64,000 nucleotides of DNA from Panopea generosa (GCA_029582155.1 CM055899.1:81127556-81191555), one strand, 5' to 3'. Numbered from the stretch's first letter, positions 49,601-63,900 are shown. Notes: generated from the sequence alone by a model not told the origin. Program-made: numbers and translations.

Positions 49601-50740
49601 TTGCATGTTGTTATTTTTTTATGCAGATATTTTTTGAAAAAATATGTTCTTAATATCACTATTATTCAATAGCACTTAGACTAAATCAACACCATATCGT
49701 TATGACATTATTATAAAAGTAAAGGTTGCGTTAACTAACTTTTTGTTTGCTTCAGCTTTTAATAAACAATACCTTCTCTCTATTTTACAAAGACATGGTA
49801 GTACGCTTTTCATATTAAATATATCAACTATATGGCCACAAACACAGACGACATAGTATAATACGCATCAGAAAACAAAGTTTATATGAATATTTAACTC
49901 CCATTTGTCTATGCCGATATTCTCTATCCATCACCGGCAGGGTATCCAACAATAGATGAACAGTCGGAAAACCCTATCCTTAGAGTGTGTCAACAAGCAC
50001 CACGTTTGCTACTGCAGAATCTACATGTTGTGTAAATATCACTTCAGTACATCTAATAAACCTTAAATGAACATTTTTTGACCAACTTCGACGTGTATCA
50101 GATGTCAAAAGGCTATCATGTCCTACTGTCCACAGTATCTATTCAATAGGTGTTTAGATAACAACCCCCATCCCGCACTTATTAATATTAAAACTGCTAA
50201 ATCTATTATCATGTAACCCCACAAAATCATATCTTTTAATAATTTTAATAAACATTAACATATATTCATAAAAAGAATATAAAAGCAATGATGGGGTGGT
50301 CTCATGATTTCCTGTGCCTGTGTGGTCAATTGGATAACTTAAACACAGATACAGTCTCTGGAATTCTAACTCATAGGTTGAGTTACATCATTGAATACTT
50401 ATTAAAATACTTAACAATAGCCCAAAATAGTTTTTTTAAAAGATTTAATTCATTGTGTTTCAACCTATATTTAAATTCCACAATAAATGACAAGCTAAGG
50501 ATATCAAAAATATAGCAACAGCTTGTCACATATTGTATGCTCACAATCTTTTAAAAAGATGATATAATACAGCTCATATATATTATAGGAATATATGAGC
50601 CGTGGAAAATAGTAATAGCTGCAGTGGGTCAAAGAATTATGATTGCTGATTTTCGCTTTTATAACTGATTTGTCAAGTTTTTCATGTTGGTGAGATGAAG
50701 ATCTGAAAACATGTCACATTCTGTGCAAAGATTTGACGTT
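49600..50740. other. Gene-free stretch with one hairpin
   Basis: No supported gene. An inverted repeat, GCTCATATAT / ATATATGAGC, lies at about 50572-50602. A 45-codon run at 49890-50030 has no recognisable family. Confidence 0.45.
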
Positions 50741-51060
50741 TAAAGGGGACCAATATGACATATTTATTTGATGAAGTGTTTGTGTTGGTGGTTATGAATA
50801 TGTCGTCTTGCACATTTGCGTTCTGTTGCTGTTCATCTTGCCAACTTGAAAACTCGACAAATAAAAATTTGTTGTGTTTTCATGTCTGTGGGACAAAGCC
50901 AAGACAATTTGACAACATAACAGTACGACAAATAATGAGCACCACCATGACATATTTATACCCGTCAACATGACACATCGACAAATAAATCCATTGTTTC
51001 GTCGCCCTACAAACGTCCTGTTTTCATGTAAAATGTTTCGAGTTGTCATAGATGATGGAT
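50740..51060. mobile_element. Dyad-rich repeat of the CGAAAACACGACA family, diverged copy
   Basis: It carries CGACAAATAAAAATTTGTTG, ACGACAAATAATG, TTTCGTCGCCCTACAAACGT and CCTGTTTTCATGTAAAATG, matching in order the right half of the copy at 57165-57530. Words occur on both strands, as in a foldback element. Confidence 0.6.
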
Positions 51061-51651
51061 TCACATGGATGCCTTTGAACCATTTACAATAGTCATCCAA
51101 ATGAAGTAAATGAAGGGTCTGCATACAAAAGCATACTGGAAAATAAAGGTTTCATACTTGTATATAATTATATATTCTTTTTAAATATTGTTTAGTGAAC
51201 ATTTATCATAGTTCAGGGTTCTCGTTTGCCTATTTTTGGGGCCGTTATTCTGCCCATTCTTAATTGCAAACAGTATCTGTTTTTTTCCAAATCCAAAGTT
51301 ACAACATTCCTAATTTCAAAATGCAAAGAAACTAAAATAAATATTTGGGGGGAGACGTTTGGAGATTGTTTAAAATTATGATTTTAATGATTTTAATGTA
51401 GTCTTCTGCATAAACGTTGCATGTTTTAGACATGTACTATGCATAACAAATATATTGTTACGTATAGATGAGGAACCCTGTGCTATGTTATGTTCACAAT
51501 GTTTACAAAAAAAACCCGCTAATTTCCACAAAGTCAGGGGCTCCGATCCCATTCCCAAAAACGGAATCAAGAGCCCTGTAATTGTCATGTGTCCTTTTAA
51601 AAGGAGTATGTCATTATTTATTTTACAAAATCGAATTATCATGACTATATA

Positions 51652-51822
51652 CAGTCAAACCTGTATAAGTGGTCACCTCTATTAAGCAGCCACCTGTCTT
51701 AAGCAATCTTATTTTTTGTTTTCCTATTTCTATGTTTTCAAAGTAAATTAACCTGTATTAAGCAACAACCTGTCTTAAAAGGTCAATTTTCCCTTGGCTG
51801 GCTTCTTAAACAGGTTTGACTG
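51652..51822. mobile_element. Palindromic TA-MITE, 171 bp
   Basis: CAGTCAAACCTGT at the left is mirrored by ACAGGTTTGACTG at the right, with TA on both flanks (51650-51651 and 51823-51824). The interior has TTAAGCAGCCACCTGTCTT and TTAAGCAACAACCTGTCTT. No transposase is present. A decayed relative lies at 12889-13060. Confidence 0.85.
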
Positions 51823-51824
51823 TA

Positions 51825-53490
51825 TATGTATTGACCCCATATTGCCAAAAGGATATCTATTTGAATGTCAAAATAATATATTGAAAAAGGGTTTCCTATC
51901 TCGGGCTACGCGCCTAGGTTACACTAAAATAGATTTCCCGCTTAAAATTGTAACATATTTTGATCCGAGTATCACTAAACATCTCAGTTTGATATTCTCC
52001 TCAACTTAATTTTTGAAATGCTATAACGTATTTTACATTAGTCATTTTGCATTTTATCCAAATCCAATGAGAAAGCAATTGTAACGACATGACTTATGTT
52101 GGGTCATTTAATGTGCAATAATATTAGATAACCATTTAAACAAACTGAGCTTTTTGAGTTGAGGAAAGTATCAGCTTGAGATGTGAAGTGGAACCGACTC
52201 CCAGATCTCTTTCGATTCAACAGTAGGGGCACACTATATATTAAGTGGTTAACATTTCTACAGGCAACCATCACACCCTTTCCTCTTGTGTGACGATCGG
52301 GGGGACTGGATGGCTTAAACCTTAAATTTGCATTACATAGTTATATATGGTAGAAACAGATAAAGATATATAATTGGATTCAAATGTGTGGAAAAGAACT
52401 TCATCGACAAGGTCGGTGCTTATAGGAACAGTCAACGCGACATTATGATGATGGAACACTTTACATAATTAAAGAATGCCATTCTTGTGTTACAAGACAA
52501 AATGTTTGATCGATTGAAACATGAAAAGCAAAATTAAAATCTTTCCTTTTTGAGGCACATTCATATTGGCTGTAACTGCAATAGTGTCTAACATCAAGGG
52601 AAACGGTGAAATTATGCCCACCATGGATAGAATTGTGTAATACTTTTATGCTATGCATAGAATCAAATGCTTACCATTATACCCATTGAGCTGTTTATGT
52701 TTCCAAAAATACATTCTCATGTTTGTCATGGGAAATAAAAGATGTTGCAATTTAAATCAATTACATCACGAGTTGGGATGGTACTTAGGCAAGACAGCAA
52801 CCCAAGCTGCTTATCTTCTAATGCAAGACTTAGGATGGACTTACTCAAGATATTTCATACGGAAATCGACTCAACAATGATACTGAGCGTTTTGCATGCA
52901 GATAGCATAAGAACAATAATTCAATTCGTGGATACCATTTCCCTTCTATGTGTGTCATCATACTATATAACCTTGTTTTCGCAGTTGTATCTCGTAAAAA
53001 CAAGACTATGGACCACAAACCCAAAAAGTACTGTAAACGTCACCACAAAGAAGCTTGACGTAAGTTTCATGTATAGTATTTATCCAAGAATCAGAAAGTA
53101 ACTTCAAAAGTCACCATATGCTGAACGTTTTACAAGACGATACTGTGGAATAAAGCCAATATGAACTTATCTAATGACGCACATATAATGTGTCATTTTT
53201 CAATCACTGGCTTTTACGCGTCCTTTACTCGAGGGACAAATCTTACAATCTCCTGAAGATTTTCTGCAACGGTTACGATAACAAGATATTCTGCTAACAA
53301 TGAACTAGTTTAACCAACTATATATATTTTGGAACACAGAAGGGTTTGATTAGTGGCTATGTAAAAGAACCGAATCGTTAATGAGATCACAGCTAAATTA
53401 TTCCAATGGTATGGCTATGAACTCGTCTCGATTAACTGTTTATTCGTGTTACTATCCATTCCGGTGACCTCAGTAAAATAAAAATGCTTA
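51825..53490. other. Gene-free stretch
   Basis: Only short chance frames on both strands, with no domain, RNA gene or array recognised. Confidence 0.45.
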
Positions 53491-53496
53491 AATGAT

Positions 53497-53760
53497 TCCT
53501 CCGTGGCCGAGTGGTCTAAGGCGCCGTCTCAAGATCACTTACCTCTCACCACTTAGGTCGCAAGTTCGAGTTCCGGATCGCTCCAAAAATTTATGTGAAA
53601 ATGTTTGCCAGCTACTTGCGGAAGGACGGTGGTTCTTACTCAGTCTGCGGTCTTCCTCTACCAGTAGAACTGGATATATCATATATAACCTGAAATGTGT
53701 TGAAAATGGCGTTAAACTCCATTACAGTTACAATTGCTTGAAAATAAAATAAAACCAGGA
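53497..53760 (+). mobile_element. tRNA-Leu(CAA)-like SINE, near full length
   Basis: The head CCGTGGCCGAGTGGTCTAAG has an intact A box, an anticodon-like CTCAAGA as in tRNA-Leu(CAA), and an intact B box AGTTCGAGTTCC. It is followed by a SINE body (AGCTACTTGCGGAAGGACGG, GGTGGTTCTT) and a tail GGCGTTAAACTCC with A-rich end. The body and the missing aminoacyl stem pairing show a SINE rather than a tRNA gene. Confidence 0.85.
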
Positions 53761-53764
53761 AACT

Positions 53765-56220
53765 AGTGATATCATGTGTGACGAATGTTTAACAACATTA
53801 TACTTTTTTCGTTTTACGTAAAGCACATATATTGAACTTTAAACTTGAAAAGGAAACAATTACCTAATGCGTACTGTGTAGGAGAAAAAATAACTCCCAT
53901 AGTCAAATTGATATTTACGCTTGATTGTTTTCCTGCCCATTCAAACTGTTCATTTACATGTATTAGCAATATATTATTAATATCAAACAGATCATTGATC
54001 AGCCTGCAAGTACATCATATAAGTCTTTTGGAGATATAATTTGGAGAAATAATAATATGCGTAAAGGTAACTGTTAATGCATAGCTTATATATGATCTAA
54101 AAGTATACATTTTTTTGCAAAAAAAAACAAGACATATACATCCAAAATTTTAAATATATTTGCTTCTTACATGTTGGGCAATAGATTTTGTAAAAAGGTT
54201 TGTAAAAAATGTTTTGAAAATTAAAAATCGCCCTTTAGCCCTCACATTTTAAGATCTTCCTTGATATAGATACATGTATATGTATGGATATATTTGTGCA
54301 TGCTATGAATTCGAGAATGTGCCAAGTACAATACAATTAAGATTTCATGTGTAATTTAAAAATCCATTAGATGATTAGTAAACTCACCCTTGTTATATAA
54401 TTGAATGCAGTTTACACTTAAAGTTATTCGTCGTCACTACTGAAGGTAATGCAACAGACATTGGGCATCCAACTTACAGATTATGGAGTCGAGCCTTTTC
54501 TATACTGACGGTGCTGCGTGCATCTATTCCTAGGACAATGACACCTGTCGACTATATAATCAGCATTGACTCAACAACTGTCACTAATTAATCCATGATT
54601 TAAACTGCCGAATATGCAGCAAGCAATACGTTAAATGTGATATTCCATGTACGATTCAGATAAAATATGTCTGATGTGAAAAACAGAATGCATGCAAATG
54701 ACTTGTGAATTTTACACAACACAGACAGCTTTCTATTACATAACTAACGCTGTCACAACATCTTTTTCCAACGCGTTAAACATACAGCTAAAAGGCCGTA
54801 GCAAATACGCAGGCATTTCTCATAAAAATGGCGTGGAAGCAGTACATCAATAAATTAATTTAAACATATTTTTTGTCATACAAAACGCAAATGGTTTGTG
54901 TCACATAAGTTCTGTCGCCATCAGTTACGATCATTCCATTATAACAGTATTACAATTTCATTAGCCTAACAAAATGTATATGCTTGCCACATGCATATTT
55001 TAAACAACAGAAAATTAATTTGAGCATGTGAAGTTAGGGCACAGGAATGATCAATGTTTGATCCTTGAATGACTTACATTACTCTTACCAACTCGGTTTT
55101 TGCACACATCAATATAAGAAGTTGTATCGAAAACTACATCCATGCATACGTCACCCAAGACAAAATCGGTCGTAGCGAATATACAGAAAGTGTCTAATTG
55201 TCTTGAATATAAAAGAAGACTTCCAAGGGGGCTTGGATGTTTTTGATTATGTTCGAATGTAACCGGATATACCCTCGTAACGGTGATGCATGAATTGTTC
55301 CATGCACGTGAATTTAGTGTCTCCCTCTGAGGATTTGACTACATTTCCAAATATTTCTTGTATGATGTATGATTTTCGGATATTACTATGTATATATATA
55401 TATGTATATATATATCAATAATTTAGCGATAATAACGTTAAATGAATGAACGTAAGTGATTTTTTTCAATAATTTAAACTATATCATAGCATGATCAGTT
55501 TCTCACCCATTTTTATTTTTGTAAACTTGTACTGCAATACATCCTCAAACACTGTCTTCAAATATCTCTTGTTGAGCATGTTTATTTTACCTTTTACTCC
55601 ACTCCGACACAAGGGCAATCACTGGGTATTTAATATTCTAAGTAGAGTTGCTCGAAGTGTCTAGCATTTCTATATTTGTGTTGATGAAATAAGTGCTTTG
55701 CCATATTAAGTGAGAGCATATTTATCATTAATTGTGTTTATGAGCTAATCATTTACTTTTGTTTATGCTGTAATGTCAAACATTTTATTGAATATATCGT
55801 ATTTATGTTCTGAACTTGCATCTTAATAAAGTGATGTCATGGTCGTGTGGCTGTGGTTTGTATTGCAGTTATGCGCTCGCCATAGTCTGGTTTGTATATT
55901 TATGTCTGGTTGTTCACATACTAATATCTCCATATCTCATTTTATGAAATAATACAATTACTATTATTTCACTGATTCTTCATCATCCAACGTGTTTCTA
56001 TGTCTGTTTAGGTATACCGTCCAGTTGTGGATATTGTCCTCGCGGTTCGGTCTATCAACTTCAAGACGAATTATGGCCTTTGATAAGTTAAGTATTTGTC
56101 TTGTCAGCAATTCCTCTCTAAAACCCTATTTTTTAACTTGTTAGATAATACAATTTTTAATTAAAGTCCGAATCTTCTCAACTAATTTGAACCAAACTTA
56201 CTAAAGAGTGTAAGTAAGAA
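53765..56220. other. Gene-free AT-rich stretch
   Basis: An (AT)n-rich run with TATGTATATATATA lies at 55388-55420. Otherwise no gene or repeat array is recognised. Confidence 0.45.
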
Positions 56221-56224
56221 ATAC

Positions 56225-56430
56225 GATGGCTATGGTTGCTGATTTCTGTTATGTCGTGATGGCGGGGCGAAAACACCACGACAATACGAAAACACGAAAA
56301 CTCGACAAAGTACATATTTGTCGTGTTTTTGTGTTGTCGTTTTTGCGGGGCGACAATACGAAAACACGATACATTTCATGGGAAAACTCGACGTATAGAG
56401 AGCGCCAAAACAATATATTTATTTAATAAC
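56225..56430. mobile_element. Dyad-rich repeat of the CGAAAACACGACA family
   Basis: GGCGGGGCGAAAACAC, ACGAAAACACGAAAACTCG and the opposite-strand forms TTTGTCGTGTTTTTGTG and GTTGTCGTTTTTGCGGGGCG occur within 200 bases. The unit is CpG-rich in an AT-rich setting. There is no coding capacity, and short plus-strand frames through it are artefacts. Confidence 0.7.
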
Positions 56431-57164
56431 AAATATCATACTGATGATAAGGTTACAAATTTCTGTTTGTAACCATGTTTAAACAGTCGTGTGTGACTGA
56501 CTGCTTTAAAGTGAATGCAATATTACTGCGTCCAAAATGAAAGAATAAACACGTTTCCGCCATTTTTAGAATTTACTTTGTGAGAGAAGAGGGATCTTTA
56601 AAATGTTATTTTTTATTTATTTTCGAAACGAAATGTACAGGTATGCTACATTGATTGTAATAAATATTGAACTTGAATGAGATACATGTATAGTTCATCT
56701 TATAAATATACATCTAAGTGTTTTGTTTTTAAAGTGGTTTATTGTACATCTCCAATATTGTTTCACTTTAAGGGTGTAAAAGTGCTTCTGTAATTCAGCC
56801 GTACAGCAAAAGTGCTTCGTCTACATTTGATGTAATCTGGAGTCATTTTTGTAACGTAATCAAGTTAAAAAGACTTTCCAACTGTAAGACACACCTTTGC
56901 CACATTGCAACCTGCGCAATGCATAATAGGGCACCGTTGGATTCAGAGCTTCAGGGATTTATATCCGCTTTATAATTCACGATTACTGAAAAAGAAATAA
57001 AAAAATCATTCATACTAACCTAAAAATATACATAATACATATATACATATATTAGATACATAACGTAGTACTCTACTTATTTCAACCTCTTCACATTAAA
57101 TAAATATAAAGGCAATACTTAAAATTATTATGGACATTATCTTTATATAATTTTCATTGTAAGA

Positions 57165-57530
57165 TGTATTGTCGTATTCGTCCATGACAGACATCAAGCA
57201 TCCTAGTATGATATTTGTCGTGTTTTCGTGTCGGCGGGGCGAAAACACGAAAACACGACAATTAAAGTATATAACGTGTTTTCATGACGGCGGGGCGAAG
57301 ACACGAATCACGACAGCACGACGAATGAACGTTGCCAACACGACATATTCATATCCGCCAACACGAAAAATATGTCGTTTCGGCGCCCTCTAAACGTCGA
57401 GTTTTCCCGTAGAATGTGTCGGTTTTTCGTATCTTCGCTCAGCAAAAACGACGACACGAAAACTCGACAAATGTGTACTTTGTCGAGTTATTTTAATCGT
57501 AAGATTTGTCAACGCTTCTCTTCCTCATTA
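57165..57530. mobile_element. Dyad-rich repeat of the CGAAAACACGACA family, longest copy
   Basis: It has TTTGTCGTGTTTTCGTG followed by GGCGGGGCGAAAACACG, then ACGACATATTCATATCCGCC, CGGCGCCCTCTAAACGTCG and GACACGAAAACTCGACAAA. Alternating sense and antisense words could fold into several hairpins. Its right half matches 50940-51040. Confidence 0.7.
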
Positions 57531-59620
57531 TCTCAACAGAATATCGGTCGAACTTACTTGTTTTACGATCAGTGGTGCACATCGTCGTCTCGGTTTTATG
57601 TAGTTTTGTCATATTTCAAACTCATTAATCAAATAGCATGTTTGCTATGAATAAAACAACAGATGCAGTTGTTTGTAATCATGCTACGCATATATAATAC
57701 AATGTAACGCCGTTGTTTTGTTATGTTTTCATTTAAAAAGAATAATTTATAACACTTGTTTGTTACTTAAGTGATCTGCCTTTTAATCAAAAGAAAAATA
57801 TTTGACCTATGAGAGGCCATAAGCCAGCAGTAAGATCCGTAAAATATGCTACTGTTACTGAAACAGAAAAAAGGTATGGATTCAAAAGGATGTATCGCTA
57901 AATATATCCTACGTAAATGTACATTTATCACTTTGTGAACGTCAAGGTCGAATCCATTTCATAGGTAAAATGATCATTGTTGATCTAAGTGATAATCTAC
58001 TGAAATACCGTTGGTGTAGTTCCTATTTTACAATTATGGGATAGTTAGTCATGGTCAATGTATTGTTTATCTATAGCATATGTCAAATGAATGTTTGGGG
58101 TTTAATTTCGTTCGTTGTATTCATGGTTAATGTCACCGTTAAATAAATTATACTAAGACAATGTGTTGATTCAATGGCCACAACAAATTCATCATTGAGG
58201 TCTGTTTCTTGTATAAATGCACATTAGCTAATTTTACACGAAGTTAAAATAATAATATCCGTGCAACATATAAAAAAAAGGCTGCACTTTTTTCATATCT
58301 TCTGGTGATTGGACAAAACCGATTGAATTTAGATTGATCTAGAATGGTTTCAACTCAATAATTTAAGCTACCAGTATATCCTAGTATTGTTTACAATATG
58401 TGTGTTTTTAATATGTTTAATTTGTTATAATACAAGAGCAATCTTATATAATTATCTTACCCAGAGTCAACGAAACAACAGTGCATTGGTTATAGCAGCC
58501 CGGGCGTCAACAGTGAACGATGATATTCGCAAAAACTCAGTGATTGTGTGTGGGAGTGCAAAGACATACTATAACCATACAAATATTCATTATAAATGAA
58601 TGTACACTCAGTAGATCAGTAAACGCAACAAAGGAAGAGATATGAAAAATCAACACAGGGTTTAATTTAAAATGTGACAACAATACAAGAGATAACAGGT
58701 ATTCCGTGAGATCTCAAGAAAACAACCAATAACATTTTTAGTAATAGTTAATCAAATAAACAGTATAATTTGAAGATAAAAAAAATTATATCCAACTTGC
58801 CCAGATATATATATATATATATTGGTATACAGCACATTACTGAAACCAATATTAACAGTCTTTGCATAATGTTTTTTGTTGTTTATGAAAAAAGCACGAC
58901 ATTATGAAACTATTCTATCTGAAAAAACTAAAGAACAAAGTATTATGTGTTAAGCGGAATTACCGCCTTCAGTCCGTAACATGTCGATGGCCCGGAATGC
59001 AATGACGTATGTGCGACTAAATGTCATACTTATAATGACTAACAAAAACTAGTGAACATCGGTAGAAACGTTTTGGAGGAGTATAGCTGACAGGAATGTG
59101 TGACGTAGGGCCTGATGGACGTACGTGCGGAACACAGGCGAACCCAGCAGAATGAATTGAGGCTCATATAACCGAAGTGTAATTTCGTGTTTATGTATTT
59201 TAGCTCGATTGCGATAAGCGCTAAAATCTTATTTGAATGGTCTCGAGATCTCTATATCTGGACAGAACCAGTAATGAGTGTTCATTGTTCTTTATTCCCT
59301 TTATACACGTTAATACATAAAGATAAATGTGGAAAAAAAAACACAAATAAAATGTATCGCTTGGTATTTGTCTGATTGTATTTATGTCACCCTTTGTTGA
59401 ATATTTATAGTTCAATTCGGTTACATCAATATAAAGTTCAAGGGAGACAATATAGATTTTACACTGTTACAGTGCCGATTGAGTTTTCTAAAATATGTGC
59501 ATAGATATTTCTATCGGTATGTCCTAACATTAAAGTATTGAATAATTAGTTTTATTACATAATGAACGGTTCAGGAATGTAATAAACCCATGACATATTC
59601 TTTATATTAACCTAAATGAA
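57531..59620. other. Gene-free stretch
   Basis: A short (AT)n run lies at 58806-58821. No open frame with family features and no RNA gene is recognised. Confidence 0.45.
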
Positions 59621-59624
59621 TGAC

Positions 59625-60945
59625 ATTTTAAATTGGGATTTGCCAATATAGTACTCTTTCAGGACCGATTTTGTGCAAAAATGTGGTTTACTGGGCAGAC
59701 AAGGATTAGTAGTCCTTGTCAAATCGAACTTAATATTGATAAAACCCAAAATATGAAACCCTACTCTTGCAGACATGGAGGATTATATATGTATAGCACC
59801 GTCACACGTAAAGTCCCATTAGAACGACTGTTAGTATTCTTATTTTCTAGGCTTTTCCACAGAACAGTTTTATTTTTTGCTCTATAGAATTGATATAGAG
59901 CACGGTCCGTAACTTATCTTTTTCAGTATGATGCATCGCAACCAACTGTTCTCGTATACTGCTCTATATGTGTCAGTGCTATTTAAGCGTTGCTATTTCT
60001 TAATAAATCATTGACATTTAAGGTAAGTAGTAATAAACATAGGATCTGACAATAACAGTCCTGATCGATATATAATGAAAAGCAATTTAACTAAAATGTT
60101 CATTTTTACTCTTAACATTGTGAAAATACGCATTGCGTATAAATTAAAAGAGTAAAATACATAAAATGGAAAACATTTTAAATAGGAATTTGTCAATGAA
60201 AAACTCTTTTCGGGACCGATTTTGTGTAAAAGGAGAGGTTCAGCTGTGCTGTTTATACGGATATATATATAAATCAACTTTAACTACTTAAAGTTGACTC
60301 CTGCAATACACCTACCCCCTCCTCACCCCCGCCTTCAATTAGAAAACAATCACAAGGATTGATCTTCTCTATAACTGTGTTTGAGAAAAAATCCTCTACT
60401 CATTTCAAATATGACACCTGCAAATTAGCAAAATAAAAAAACCCATCTAGCTTCAGTTATCAACATTATCTACAAAATATACTCATTGTATAGACAAACG
60501 CAAGGATTAATCCTCCGCATAACAAAAATGATGAATTGTATGCAAGTTCTGTGAAACATTACTTTTACAGAGACGGATGATTTATGCTTGCCGATGTGGG
60601 ATTATGGAGTCTCCAAACTGATAAGGCACAAAATATGACATCTGCAAAATGGTAAAAAACAACACAACATCAGTCTTCAAATATAATCATTTATTACAAA
60701 CTATACACATTGAATAACCAAACCTATAATTTAAATAAAACCTAAAATATGTAACCCTTATTCTGGCAGAGAAAGATTATTCCTTGGCATCTCGAAGTAT
60801 CTACAAAATATGCAACCATACCTCTGGCAGAGAAGAATTAATCCTTACCGACTTGGAAATATCTAAATTGATAAAACACAAAGTATGCAACCCATTCTCT
60901 ACGATAGAAGAATTTATCCTTGCCAATATCGGACATTGAATTTTT
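59625..60945 (+). repeat. Degenerate direct repeats
   Basis: TTGGGATTTGCCAATATAG with GGACCGATTTTGTGCAAAA (59633-59682) recurs as TAGGAATTTGTCAATG with GGGACCGATTTTGTGTAAAA (60182-60232). A second motif, GATAAAACACAAAATATGCA, then CTCTGGCAGAGAAG, then TTAATCCTTGCCGA, recurs in decayed form at 59737, 60500, 60620, 60735, 60810 and 60870. Confidence 0.6.
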
Positions 60946-63900
60946 TTATTTGGTAAAACGCAAACAATATATATATATATTACTTATGTATTAAAGTGAC
61001 AGGTACAGTACATGTTACAACATTAGCAAAAATGTTAAGAAATTTTTAAAATACCAAGAATAATAAGACTTATCTGTCACTTATTTATTACACATATATA
61101 AATGAATAACATGACATTACTTAACATCGGCGACAGCCAAAACAACAAGAACAAAATAAAATAAGTTATAACATTTATCCAATGCAATGAAAACTAGTGT
61201 TCAAATCTAGCTTGTTTGAAGCGCACTTTCTGTATACATGCCAAGAGATATTATTGCACTTTTGTTTTGTAATAGTATGTCAATTTTACCTATATATGAA
61301 TGAATTGTATCACAAAATTCATAGTTTTTTTGCGTTCAGGATGTTCACGAAAATAAATAACAAATTCAGAAAAGAAAAATATGAAATATATTTCATCTTC
61401 AACAATATTCAAATTTCATTGCTTACATATTCTTTGATCTCTTGGTAAACCGCTATACAGACCCACCTCGATTGCAGTGGATAAGCGTACCGTAACGTAG
61501 TTGTGTCATACACGATTTTCATTTTTTGTTAATATTCATTTAAACATATAACGTGCACACATATTCAAGTTTAAGGAATGAAATGTTTTAAATAAAGGAT
61601 TTAAGAACAATTATTTTGACATTTTATATAATCATATAAAAATAATTGCTTTTGTTAACCTTCTATCATCGGCATTTCAGTACTAACTTCCCGAAAATAT
61701 GCGACAAGGGGTGTAGGTATGATGTGGCCGAACTGAGCCTTAAAAATATTGACAGTGACTTTTGAAATGATACATTTGTGGAAACGATAAATTTGTGGAA
61801 AAGTTAAACCTTCATACTATTTTCCCTAGATAACTCTGGGGAATTTCAATTACTTTACAGGGAAACAGGGGCGGTGTATTGATAGAAATGTCAGGGAATT
61901 GGACGGAGACAGAAAATTATAGATAATTTTACTATAAGTTAAAAAATTGGGATTTTGTACACCAATATTTTAACAAAAGTAACAAACAACTGATTTACAT
62001 CCATGTTTCTATTGTAAAACTCGCTAAAATATAGCATTTTAATGTTTGAATTCGAAAATAATCAGGGGAGACTCCGTATCGTCACCAGCCCAACGAAAAT
62101 CTCCATCACGTTAAGGCTAGGCAATGTATATATATATGTTTATTTTAAGGTGTATTTTCATAAAAACGTTTGAAAGTCACAACCATTTCTCATAAAACTA
62201 AGAAGAATTTAGCATTTGGTTGTACAGATATCAAAAGTTTACAGGGCGGCCTCCCGTACCCCCAACAGCGTTGACGCGATCTTCTTCAGACGTCTTCCTG
62301 TGGAGGTTTGTTTTTGTTCGTTTTAAACATTTATACGTTTTTGTCTAAGCATTTGTGTTTGATGTGTATGTGTATGTGTGACAGTGTGTAAAGAATTTTT
62401 TTAATGAAGTTATGTTTTCAAAGTCAGATGTACGTGACTAATTTTCCAAACAGATAATCGCATAACAGCTTACTCAAATATACAATAGGTAAACAATGTT
62501 AACATATCAGGAGCGAACGTCTATTTCATTATCATAAGTTTCAATCTACATATATCAACATAACAAAAGAAGATTACTTTGGAAAGCTTTGTTTATTTGT
62601 TGTAAGCGGAAGAGGGGGGCGAACTATACACGAATTATTCTCTGTTATATAAACAAAGGGTTCTTATAGGGTTGAAATTAGATTTGTTTGTTTCAATATG
62701 TCGTATTTTTGCAATAATTTAAAAAATAAACAAATCTCCATGCAACCACGTACTATAATTTAATAATTTGGAAGATCACACCCTACCATGACTTTTTATG
62801 CCTAGGTCATGCTCAAACGGCTATAGTACCAGTGCTCGATTTCTAACGAACTCCACATTTGACTGGTTACCAACCCAAAAGTGCGAAGTATCTCTCTGTA
62901 ACAATGAATGTATGTGATAAAAATCTATGTAGTCAACTCTTGTATCAAACTGAACTCCATTTAAAAACTTAAAATCGTCAATATTTAACAAAAAATACCA
63001 CATGATAATGTTTAAATGGCTTAGAAACACTTTATACCTAAATGGCCCATTAGAAGTTTAACAACTCTGTACTAGTGATTACCCTTCGTTGCGAAGTATG
63101 CAGTCATATGTTAAAAATATTATCAGGCGTCACGTGACCTTGTTTAGGTTGTGATATTAAAACTTAGCCAGTTTTCGGTTAACCAGGTCATATTCCGGTT
63201 AAGGGAAATCCAAATTTGACGTGTCTCCATAATGTTGTTTAAAAGCACTGATCGCACTCGTCGGCTATTATCAGTTATAAATAAAGTATTCCAACTATAG
63301 GGACTGTATAAAAAAAAGTATTCTGATTTCAGTGTCTTCACAATCCAACGGGTTTCTATGTATGTCCGTAATAAACCATCTTAAATATTAACGTAAACAA
63401 CAACCAAACTTACTTAAATATATGTATTTTAAATTATTAACATTCCCCTCTTCCACACTCTTCCACCATGTCGTGGCTCCAAGTACTCGAGGTATTGAGG
63501 TACCGGTGTTAAAACCCGTTGAAAGTTTGATTGTTCACTGGGCAATTATGCCTAAGTTTCGAAGCTTCGTAGAATATATGTTCTTTAAATACTTACTTCA
63601 AAAAATCGAAGGACGTCCTGAAATAGTTCCTCAGTTCATGTCCTAATCGCCGATATTTCTAATTTAGGTTAGAGATATAAACCAGCTAGTCAGGAACCTG
63701 TTTTCGGTATTTTCTAATTTTGTTATTGCATGTTAGATTAATTACCTATTATTTTCTAATAAGCATACAGTATATCAGATGTATCCACAAATTGTTTCCA
63801 AGGCTACACGATTTCGTATCCCGCAGGCGGCAAACATTTTTTTCACTGACAAACCAAAGGCTGCTTTTAATGAATGTTAACTTGGGTATTGATTTTTAGA

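Noticed and set aside
49890-50030. Short coding-like run (about 45 codons, proline-rich)
   Set aside because: No family recognised, no clear acceptor and no neighbouring exons; it could be chance.
53497-53580. tRNA-Leu gene
   Set aside because: The A and B boxes are good, but the acceptor stem does not pair and a SINE body and tail follow directly.
63422-63646. 74-codon plus-strand frame
   Set aside because: No domain, signal peptide or splice partner, and a weak start context.
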